From: Brachionus rotundiformis | Taxonomy: Eukaryota > Rotifera > Eurotatoria > Ploima > Brachionidae | Direction of reading: 5' to 3' | Assembly (NCBI GenBank): GCA_016802295.1 | Contig: JAESIW010000194.1 | Location: 79,992-143,991 of the forward strand | Length of the DNA stretch: 64,000 bases | Shown here: in pieces, positions 54,358-64,000 of the stretch | How positions within the stretch are numbered: position 1 is the stretch's first letter | Layout: the number at the start of each line of letters is the position of its first letter | Translations under genes and position numbers: made by a program | The notes under the pieces: model-generated | Databases searched by the model: none | Told to the model about the DNA's origin: nothing | What the model saw: the letters and a program-made list of their open reading frames with translations, nothing else

Positions 54358-57300
54358 ATGGACTTTTCTCTTGAAACAAACGCTTTTATCAGCAAAGTTT
54401 CCAATGGTGAAAAAATTCGATCACCTGGAACACTAATATGCCAAACTGAATTTGACTTAAATTCACCCCAATCTTATAATGCAGAAGATGAATTTATACG
54501 GCAAGTTTTATCTAAATCGTTTGATATTCAGAATACCAACTTGGTGATAAATAGAATATTAGAAAAATTCTTGAGCATAAATGGCCCAATAGTTACCACC
54601 TACCATCTTAGCAACCATTATTCTCTAATCGAACTTTCAAAAAGCCATATACCTTCCACAGTGGCCGCAGTTTTTCCACATCAACCTGCTACCTTCTTAA
54701 TAGACATCGATGAGCTAAGGCACTTTGACCAATCAGACCTTCAGTCCATCTCTTTGATGTACAAGCTCGGTTTTATCTATGGAATTTGTCGCTTCATAGA
54801 CCTATCAACCATAGAATCAATATCAATATCCCTGTCAATTTTGGACAGCAGCTCAAGTCCTTATTTGAAAAATTTTATCGACTCTCGGCCCAACTTGGAC
54901 CATGACAACTCTCTATCCTCCTGTTTGTCTATGATAGATAGTTTCGAGCTTGGCTCTCTTTTAAACAATAAACAAATTGTTCTTTTGGCAAAACAGATGA
55001 ATATAAGCTTGCCATATTCCAGACACATGTTCAAAAAAGCCTGTTCACTCATGGACATCAAGTTAAGAAGAGAAGAATGCTTAAAAGTTATCAAAAATTA
55101 TAAACAATCAACTGAACTTAATAATATTAGATCAATTTTGAAAAAATTAGAATCAGAGAGTAAATATTGTGTGTGTAGGCCAAGATTGGTAGTTGGCAGA
55201 GAGTCAAGAGCTTTTGGCAATCAAGCATACTTATTTGCCAATTCTAAACTAGTCTTTTTCAATGAAAAACTAAAAAAACAAATAGATTTAATTGAAAATT
55301 TATTAAGTTTAAAATGTCTGGCTGACTTGGATGTGCAAAGTCACATGCTGGAATTTAAGCCAACGCTAAGCAGGCTCAAGTCCTTGGTATCGGCCGAGTA
55401 CTTTGCATTCACTCAAATTGCCAGTGGTATCACAAATTTAAGGGAATGCTTGCACATATTTTGGAGACAAGTGAAAAACAAATTGGATTTAATGCACAAA
55501 AATTCAATTGAAAAAGCAACACTTTGTTCAATTGAATTTAAAAATTTATCTTCTGATAATAAAATAGAAGACAATTTGGATTTGTACTCTGAAGTGGACA
55601 ATTTTAATGCCAAGATAACCAGTGAAATTAATAGGCTGGAAAAGCTAGCATATGAGCTCAAGTCATCTGGTACAGGATCAAAAAGAGCAGCGTTTAGTGT
55701 GCTGCTACAAAGGCCGTCCTATACTGGCTCGGACCGATTCAGACTAAACGAGCTAGAAACCAAGCCTGAACAGGAGGAATCCTTGCAAAAATTGGTCACT
55801 TTGGGAGGAGACCATTTATACATGAGCCCGTGCTACGAATGGATCTCCAATGCCACAGATCTAATCGAAGCTGTACCATTGTTTATCTATGAGAGAGTGG
55901 TTCTAGTCGAGGACAAAGCAGAGACTGTTTTCGAAGTTGACCAAGAGGGTCTTGAGTGTACCATCAGACAAATCGCTGACTACTGGGCAGAGAATATTGA
56001 AAATACCATGCATTCAGAATACGTCAGTCTGGCAAGGTCCATTCTAATCAAACTAGAGCCACGTTTTTTGAAAATATTTGACAACATTCTAAAAATGGTC
56101 AATGATTGCCAAATAGCTGAACTGTTAACTTTAGATTATTTAATTTTGAACAATTTGGAACCTAAAAAATCGCTAGAGGATAAAATTTCCAAATTGGCTT
56201 TCTTACTTGAATCAGTATACACAACAAATATCCAAAAATGTGAGCAAATTGTGGAAGATTTTTGGTCAAAGCAAAAATTTATTTTGCGCAAAGAATCATT
56301 GGAAATTTACCTAAACCAAAATGGTTTAATTAATTCAGAACTTATTGAGCAATCAAAAAATTTAAATGTTGAAGAAAGATTTAGGGTTAAGTGCTTTGAA
56401 AGACAACGAGACTTGCCAGCATTTCATTTGCTAACTACCGAAGCGCCTGGTCTTATCGAGGGTTTCATTACCATTGTTTTAGAAGAAGAAATGGCAATGA
56501 GAAATCTTGTCAAACATTACCATTTGGAGCAATTTTGTGAAAATATCAATTTAACAATAAAAAATAATCTATTTATCTTATCCAATAGAGTTATAAATGA
56601 GTTTGGCTATGAGGCTAAAGTAAATCAATATGTCACATTGGGAAGTTCGTACCAGAGTTCGGTTCTTATGGTAATGAGTGAAAATTTGCCTATCCAAGAC
56701 CAAGTGTCCACCTTGGCAATGCTGGCTGAAGTGTACAATTGGCAAAATTCGAACCAACCAAATATGGCTTTCATGGATTTGAACGATGATCTTATTGAGA
56801 CTATTGAGCACTCTTGGCTTGAAAAAGTTGACTTGAACTTGGACTTGGTAAAAAGCAAAGCTGTAGACTTGGTATTTGAGCGTAATTGGAATGAACCGGA
56901 TTTTTGCGGTGTTCACAATTTGCTGACTGATCCAACATACTCAAAAGAAGTAAATGCAGAAATAAAATGGTCAATTAGGAAAAAATGCTTCACATTTTTG
57001 CTTGACAAGTATCCAAATTTGTATCTTGATGAAAGACGGTCAAATTTTGTGCGCGAACATACAACATTGATTAAAACAACCTGCAGAAGATTGGTCATTT
57101 CCAGCAAAGGACTCAGCAATGAGCTTAATAACCCATTGTTCAATTACACGAATGGTTTTAGCGATGGTATGCAGTCCAAAGGTTTGAAAAAAAGATACCA
57201 TTCGATTTATGCACCATCAAGAGTTAATTTGGGAAAAGATGAGCGCAAAAGTGTTGAGATTTGGTCACAATTTTTAGGAGTAACAGACCCAGTGGCAGCT

Positions 57301-60300
57301 AAGCACGCCCTGGACTGCTACGAACTGATCAACTACTGTCCAGTAGTGAGAAATATCCGAGAAGCAGAAAACCTGAAGGTCTCTGAGAACCAATGGACAG
57401 CATTGATCAGATCGTGCCGCAACGTGCAGGCCTTTTTTGTCGAAAGACTCGGCATTGGCGACATAGAGGACCTGTCCTATCAATTTAACCAGCGTGGCGG
57501 TCTTTTTTTCGGATCGTTGAAGGAGGCCGAGGGCTACAATAGCGGACCTACAGCAGGCTACTGCATCCCCAAAGATTTACTCTTCAAGCTCTTTGTCGGC
57601 GCTCTTCAAGATTCCAGAAAACTTGGCCAACTGGGCATACCTAAGCTTATGCATGGCAAAATAATTCAACTAATGGCAGAAATTTATGCTAAAAAGGAAA
57701 GCTTTGACTCGATTCTAGAATGGGAGTCATGGGCCTCACAAAATATGCTAAACGAGGCCTATTTGAGCAAAATGTTTGACCAATATTCGCCTAAAATAAG
57801 AGACTATTTTAGCAGTTTTCTGAGCTGTTCTAAGTCAAAAGTGGTCTTTAATTTGAGCAAATTGGTGCAAATAATTGGAGACACAGGCGTGCCTAATCCT
57901 TTGCTAAACAATCAGCGCGATTTGCATAGTGTTTTATGGTCCAATTGGTCAGACCATAAAATTACTCTTGGTGGTGAGCAAGTTAACAGATCAACTGTAT
58001 TCACAATGACAAGGGATATTCTGGAATCGGTCAGCAGGTCCAGGAAACTTAATACAAATGTTCCGATTGCAGACGAAGAGTCTTTAAGGTATTTTAGTTC
58101 TATTTTTGTTTTAGATTTAAAGCAAATTTTTTTTTCAATTATTACAAATTATTTTATCAAAATTAATATTTATCTAATGACTTTTTGCTATATTTTCTAA
58201 TTTTAAGAAAACTTACTTTTACTTAAGATAAAGTTTATTTCAAATATTTTATAAAATATTTTTTCTTAATTAAATTAATTATTAGAAGCACAATTTAATT
58301 ATTGAGTTGAGAAATGTTTTTTTTTAAATTTATTCATTCTGAAAAGTTTTGAACTTAATCAAAAAATAAATTTGATCTTTTTAATTTTTTTTACTAAAAA
58401 CAAAAACTTAGCTCATCATTTGACATTGTTTCTGGCCAGTGTTTCCCAAGAACCATTCTCAGGCTACCAGCGTGGACGGTGTTCAGGCTTTTTCTTTCCG
58501 ACTGAGACCACTAAAATTTATATCTTGATTTTTGTATCCCTGTTGTAGCACTTAAATTTTCAGATTTTTAAACTGGTTTAAGTCTGGCAAAACTTAAACT
58601 TTCACTTAAACATTCAATTTTTGCACCATCTATGCTGATCCATTTAGTTTTTTATGCAAACGACTTTCGTTTTGGCCCCATTTATTTCGACTCCAGTTGG
58701 TCTTGGCTTGTTTACCAAACATCCATTTCTCTTTTAAATACTAAGCCTTGTTATTAGCTCTGTTTACCTCTGGGGATTGAAGTAGTTTTCTTCATGGCAT
58801 AAGCTTTCAGATTGTCCTTATCCCAGAATCTTCTGTGGTATACCATAGGTTCTAAGTATGGCCCAAAGGGTTTCTCTGTGTATATTATCAAAAGTCTTCT
58901 TGAAGTCGACAAAGTTTAGGATTAACTGGATATGTCATTCCAGGCTTTGTTCTACGATGTTCTTCAATGAAAATATCTGGTCAATGTATCCTCTTTGTCG
59001 TCATGAATGACCAGTTTAAATTTAAGAAAATTTTTTTTTTGAAAAATAATGATCAAGCGGTTTATTGATTATTCAAATTCTTATTAAGGGTTTAGATTGA
59101 GGTTAAAAAATAATCATACTTCCAATCTAACTCAAAATTTAGAATAGATAAAATTTTAACATCAAATTAAGCAAAAGTAAAAGATAAGTCAAGCAGAAAT
59201 ATTTATCAATAATGCCACTTTGTTCCATTAGTGGTCAGACTAACAAAAATAAATATTTCAATTAAATTTTTAAATTTCTTTTTACCACATACCACAAAAG
59301 TTTTTATCTCTTAAAAAAAACACATAAAATAATTTATCTTTATATAAACTATATTTTTAAATTAAAAAATTTATTCAAATTTTAAGAATTCAGATGTTTG
59401 GGGTTTACAAAGGAGACGATGATGAGCCACCACCGCCGGACGTTCGTTATTCGTGGACAATGCGGGCTTTCCAGATAATGTCAGGTCATTATGATAAAGT
59501 GGCAGATTCATTGGACATAGATGGTCAAATAATTGCTCGTCTGTCTTGGATGGGATTTAGACCAGACTCACCGGACCCCAAAGACGTCGAGGCAGTCAAT
59601 TATCTCAAAAAAAAATTTAATCTAAATAGTCTTAGTAATGATCTAATTGATCGGTTTAGAGCTGCTTTTCCATGTCATACAACTGTTGGTGACATAACCA
59701 TCACAGTTGTACCTGGTGTTGATAGTGAAGATTTGCTGGGATTTAGTGCTGAGACAATAACTTTACTTGGTGATGATGCAGATAGGGCAAAGCACATTCT
59801 GGAAAGTTTAGGTCAAATATCTTTGGATCAAATGAAAGCAAATTGTATTCTGAGGCGTAAATTTCCTGAGGAATGGACACCTCTTAACAAACTACCTGTC
59901 AAAGAGATACAAAAAATTAAAAATCTTGTAGGAGGATCCATTCATCCACTTGTGTTGCGTTTGCGTGGACCTGGTACCAATTTTCTAAATGATCTGCAAG
60001 GACAAGACGCTGTTGTATTCTCCATTACACATCCAGAAATTTTGAACCTTAATCCAGCTCATTTGCGTGACCTTATGTTGGTTGGCAGGCCTAATTCGGC
60101 CCTTTGTGCTCTTGATTTTGTTTCCCAAGGTAGGCACAGATGTTGGTACGAGCGCGATGTTATGCTCTGGTATGCCGCTGCTCGTGGTCTTACAATAAAT
60201 GGAAAATTACAACTAGATTGGTCCAAGCGAAATTGTCGACAAGCAGTTTACAAAGCATTTGGAACAGGCTACGATCAATATTTACCCTTATTGGGAACTG

Positions 60301-63184
60301 ATCTAAGAATTGAGGTAGTTAGGCAGGAAAATCGGGCCATTGAAATTTGGAAGTAAGAATTTTGACATTTTAAAATTTTTAAAAATTATCAAATATTAAA
60401 ACTTATTCTACTTGATAAATAATTAATTAATTAAAATGGTAATTTAGATAATAGAATTGGTATTATTGACAAAAATGATACCTTTTTGGTACATTATTGA
60501 AAAAAATTATCTTTAATAGATAAAAAGTTTATTAAATTAATTAAATTTAAACAAAATTTTAAGCGCGGCTCTGAAAGTTATCAAATCAAGAGAAGAGCGG
60601 CATTTAGCAATTAAAAACTATATAGATACCTTGATTAGACACTTGTCTAATTTGTCATGTGAAATTCTTAATTTGCAGCAAATGGCTCAGAGGCTTCTCA
60701 TGGCCAAACGATTTAAGCTCAGAGACAAAATAATTCTAGAGTCAATGGAAGAGCTGCACACAGCTAAACAAAAAGAAAAGATTTTTTCCACACAGCACTG
60801 GTTATCAGTTGGTGGAATATTTTTAATTAATGGTTCTACCAGAGAAAATCAATTGGAAGTGCTGGACATAATTAAAAAATGCTTTAGAATTATTAATTTT
60901 GATTGTGGGGAAAATTTGGAAGAAGATAACAAAGCTTTGGATTTGATAGTTTGCCAATTAGAAGCTGATCAAATCAGTTTGAGTGAGAAAAAAAGTGAAA
61001 TGTTCTCAGTGAAAGCGAGCGAAGAGTGCCAGGTGCGAGCTGTGACCAGACGAGCCCAGCTTTCTTTGGAGCAAAAGCAACAAAACGCTTTAAAACAGCG
61101 TCAAGAAGGATTTAATCAAGTTTTTCCAAGCTCTAATATTGACCAAATACTTGACAATGCTCGCAATTCGATGCTAGCCTTGTCCAATACGCCAGCAAAT
61201 GGCGCATATAGCCAGGATTTTGTCAACAAAACATTTGGTCAAATAGCTCATTTTACCACACAATATCTTAGCACAAGTATCAAAAAATTTACCCCAAGGA
61301 CTCTTGGTGAGACTATGAACAATGATTTGAGTGAATTGTTTGCCAATGGCCAAATTAATATGAAAATAATAGACAAATTTTGTGGCACTTATGAACACCA
61401 TGGTCATTTGTCTAAACTATTTGAATTATCAAACAAAAATGAAAAAATTTTTAATTGCTGTGAACTAATTTATTATTTGATTGCTTTGGATAAAACAAAT
61501 GAATACCTTTGTATCAAATTAAGTCAAATTAAGAGCGATATTTGGCGTAAAGTATCGGAATTTTTTGCCAAAACAATTGACGACCACTTTTATGAGTACA
61601 ACCCCTGGTTTTTGGACCAAAAACGTGGCTCATCATTCATTCAATACTACGACTCTTTGGGTGTCCTCAAGCCAGAGCATGCTGAAGATTTGTACAAAAT
61701 ATCATGGAACAGCCACAAAATTTTGTACAAATATTTTTTAAATTTGGTTCTAAATCATTCGGATCTAAGAATAAAAGTTCCAAGTGAAATTGATCTAAAT
61801 GCATTGATTGGTGTGATTAGAGACGAGTGTGTAGTAGTCCGTGCGATTGGTACTAATGGTACACTTGGTCATTATGAGTCACTTTGGCGCACTTACAACC
61901 AATTGCGCGATATTAGTTTCATGAGAAATGACGGATTTGAATTTCCAGTCATGTTTACACAATTTGATCCAAACTTTTTAAAAGTAAATGAAAAAACCAA
62001 TTTTGCCATTCTGTCGCCAGTTGGTCGGACTCATTACTCAAGAGCCATCATGGAATCGGCTGAGTTGAATGATAACATATTCATAACAAGAACAGGCTTT
62101 ATGGCCGACTCTTTTCTGTTCATATCAGATGGCCATTTCTACATGACCAAAGATCAGTATGGTCAGTGTCTTAGATATCATGGTATGAGTGACAAACAAG
62201 CTGAGGAACAGATCAAAAAAGATGAGAGCTTAGAAAGGTTTACACTAAAAGGGATCAGATGCGCAGCTATTTTCCAGCAGCCAGTGCTGATCGGCAGCTG
62301 TATTCCTCACCATCATCACCCACTTGAAATTGAGCTTTCAAAGGCTGGCTATCCAACTACGGATAAGTCTCCTTTCTTATTTGACTTGACCTACAACAAG
62401 TCGCTGTATCCCCTTATCTATTCTAGAGATGACTTGTTGCCACCACAGATAGACTGGTTCCATTCAGAGACAACCAATCAATCAGAGGATTTAATTATAG
62501 AAAAAATAGCTGATAGGCTCAGGCCATTTGTTGCCAAGTATCCAATAATTATATGTAAAGGCTCAGCTGAGTCAGGTGCAAGGAATTTGTGCAGGTTTGA
62601 TGTGTTCAATGACTTGGTTCTTGACCAAGCGGCTAAGTTTGTGTACGACGTGTCCAAGAGTCAAAATGTGACCATTCAGAAGGCAATTTTGTCCACACCT
62701 CTGACCTGGATGTCCAAATATGGCATTAAAAAGTTCATTGACAGGCAAATAAATGAGCATGGTGTTTGCGTAAATGTTGATAAATATCCAAAAGATTTTA
62801 TCTATGGCACATTGCGAGTTATTTTGTCTTCCGGTGTTCCAAATCTTGATGATTTGTTTGATTTGAACAACTGGCAGACTTCCCATTTATTGTCATTGGC
62901 ATCGCTACAAACAGCTACCAATGTTGGCCGGCAAGGAACACTCGAACTGCTTGCACCAGAGATGATCCATTCAAAATTTCGCGACCAATTTTTACTTGAC
63001 TTGGTTCAAACCAGTCAAAAAGTTATGTCAATTACAGCCAAATTTGGACCTATCTACTGGAACGATAATTTAAATTTAGAAGCTGTAAGTTAATGCCTAT
63101 TTTAATCACATTATATTAAGATAATGTAAAATTAATCATTTTATTCACTGTGTATTCATCCTCCTTTTTAAGCCTGCTTCCTGA
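54358..63184 (+). CDS. giant unassigned protein (~2,409 residues), possible ATP-grasp-like C-terminus
   Basis: Four exons: 54358-58088, 59387-60352, 60564-63084 and 63173-63184. Introns are 1298, 211 and 88 nt. Junctions AG|GTATTT...TTTTAAG|A, AA|GTAAGA...TTTTAAG|C and CT|GTAAGT...TTTTTAAG|C preserve the frame (phases 2, 2, 0). The last exon, three codons and a stop, is the least certain. I do not recognise the family. Exon 1 is helical and poorly conserved-looking in its first two thirds; from about residue 940 it becomes motif-rich: RYHSIYAPSRVNLGKDERK, GPTAGYCIPKDLLFKLFVG (about 1062), LHSVLWSNWSDHKITLGGE. Exon 2 has FPCHTTVGDITITVVPG, RGPGTNFLNDLQGQD and RHRCWYERDVMLWYAA. Exon 3 has GRTHYSRAIMES, FITRTGFMADSFLFI, SCIPHHHHPLEIEL (HHHH at 2148-2151), IICKGSAESGARN (2231-2240) and ATNVGRQGTLELLAPEM. 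No membrane segment or signal peptide is evident. Confidence 0.75.
58420..58990 (-). mobile_element. RTE-type LINE remnant in intron 1 of the giant gene
   Basis: The minus strand shows a decayed RTE-type reverse transcriptase with the same landmarks as 11.0-12.0 kb. A DQIFSLKNIVEQ-like segment, FKKTFDNIHRETLWAILRTYG in continuous order near 58860-58980, and an RMVLGKHWPET-like tail near 58440 are present. Many stops and deletions. It lies antisense to the host gene and accounts for the intron's large size. Confidence 0.75.
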
Positions 63185-63740
63185 CCAAAGGTATTCAGGG
63201 ACTTAAATGTGGATTAAAAAAATAAATGAAAGATGCTTTTTTTGGAAAAATTTCATCCAGAATTTTTTATACATACAAAATTTTGTATTTAAACATAAAG
63301 GACTAATAAATTTATATTTTAAAAGCTATTCAATTCAGGCTCTAGCAACTGACTGATCAAAAAATAATAAAAAAAAAGAATTTAGTTTTATTCATTAAGT
63401 TAAATGAAAATTAATGATAGATAAAAAGTGTTGATTTATAGTTGAAAAATGTCCCAAACTAAAAAAAACACTAACAGTTTTGATTTATTGAATATCTTTC
63501 CAAAAATTTAGTCTTATCCGAATATCCAGTGGAGTAAGTAAAAGTCATAGTGAAATTTCCACAGTTTCCAGAATATCCAATGCTGTAAGTAATAGTTAAA
63601 ATGTAATTTCCTTTTTTTTTTATTATCTTTAATTAAGATTTATCTTATCAGACTTTGTTATTTTGGCTAGTCTCATTTTTTATTAAAAAAGAAGAAATAG
63701 TTAGGTAACAATTAGAAAATGGAGTCGGGTATTCGAGTAA
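63185..63740. other. intergenic, no gene seen
   Basis: AT-rich DNA after the giant gene. The motif TCCAGAATATCCA / CCGAATATCCAGTGGAGTAAG recurs twice at 63517-63590, a short direct repeat. No gene. Confidence 0.5.
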
Positions 63741-63744
63741 TGGT

Positions 63745-63973
63745 GAAATTTGGAACAAAAAACAAAAACAAAATATCAAAAATGCCAATGCTCAAATTCA
63801 TAAAATTCAGAATTTTGCAGACTTATTGCAGAGTTTTGCAGAATCATAATATTGGTGGTACAAAGGATGTACCAAGTGCTACAATTCAGGGAACATGTTT
63901 TGCTCATTCTGAATTTGAGCTTTGGCATTCTTGATATTTTGTTTTTGTTTTTTGTTCCAAATTTCACAATGCC
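63745..63973. mobile_element. MITE family 2, copy B
   Basis: A near-palindrome related to 35789-36078. The left arm begins GGTGAAATTTGGAAC, the right arm ends AAATTTCACAATGCC, and AAAATGCCAATGCTCAAATT and GTACAAAGGATGTACC lie inside. It is about 60 bp shorter than copy A. The left end is degraded and I could not find a target duplication. Confidence 0.75.
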
Positions 63974-64000
63974 GGATGGTAGAGTTCTAAATAAATTTTT

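Noticed and set aside
54358..63093. Three separate genes in the 54-63 kb region
   Set aside because: The frames join exactly in phase through good splice sites. The second and third frames lack natural starts (a Met just inside an acceptor, and a TTG).
63745..63973. Small genes from the open frames on both strands at 63719-63967
   Set aside because: The frames come from a near-palindromic MITE, which gives similar peptides on both strands.

Overview
The window is nuclear DNA of a small, very AT-rich animal. Genes have tiny GT-AG introns (mostly 45-60 nt), acceptors are usually TTTAAG or TTTCAG, exons are more GC-rich than their surroundings, and intergenic DNA is full of retroelements and DNA transposons. 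The conserved genes are metazoan-type (neuroguidin, Ric-8, Ariadne-2, RPA3, RAB5IF, SLC13, COA8, COQ10). The base composition, short introns and repeat mix (Helitron, MULE, CR1-like and RTE-like LINEs, a KRBA2-like integrase gene) would fit a monogonont rotifer such as Brachionus. This is an inference and a flatworm is not excluded.

Layout. 1-1165: 5' part of a divergent tubulin gene (minus), running off the left edge. 1.78-2.6 kb: an old repeat with a MITE inside it, and a small TA-flanked palindrome. 3.7-4.5 kb: a PAP2-family enzyme (minus). 6.4-7.1 kb: a three-exon SET-domain gene (plus). 7.2-9.0 kb: a CR1-like LINE piece fused into a dead MULE transposase. 11.0-12.0 kb: an RTE-like LINE with a twin-priming type 5' inversion. 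12.5-14.5 kb: three head-to-tail mitochondrial or translation genes (COA8, COQ10, PRORSD1-like), 90 and 209 bp apart, possibly co-transcribed. 15.9-24.4 kb: a transposon block with a hAT fragment, a dead Helitron (16.2 to about 21.5 kb) carrying a MITE with perfect 9-bp target duplications, and a complete-length MULE with 24-bp inverted ends. 27.3-30.7 kb: a Ty3/gypsy-type element with LTRs that look identical but an internally rearranged body (RNase H and integrase replaced by a second copy of part of gag). 30.9-33.4 kb: RAB5IF and neuroguidin (minus), divergent from RPA3 (plus). 35-37.6 kb: direct repeats, a second MITE family and a CR1-like remnant. 40.3-42.3 kb: Ric-8. 43.7-45.5 kb: Ariadne-2. 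47.1-49.7 kb: a seven-exon SLC13 transporter (minus). 50.9-53.1 kb: an integrase-gene remnant, and a second copy of the 1.8-kb repeat carrying an endonuclease-only retroposon with a 23-bp target duplication. 54.4-63.2 kb: one giant gene.

The most unusual item is the giant gene. Three long open frames (54358-58088, 59387-60352, 60564-63084) join in phase through good splice sites, plus a three-codon last exon, into a single protein of about 2,409 residues that I cannot assign to any family I know. It contains an HHHHP motif and a lysine/glycine-rich loop reminiscent of ATP-grasp enzymes, and it reads like a conserved bacterial-style protein living in an animal intron context.

The host genes cover respiration (COA8, COQ10, RAB5IF), RNA, DNA and ribosome work (neuroguidin, RPA3, PRORSD1), signalling and ubiquitin (Ric-8, Ariadne-2) and transport (SLC13). 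They are not a pathway cluster. The local organisation worth testing is short-spaced same-strand gene runs whose start codons follow an acceptor-like AG directly, which suggests spliced-leader trans-splicing and operon-like transcription.
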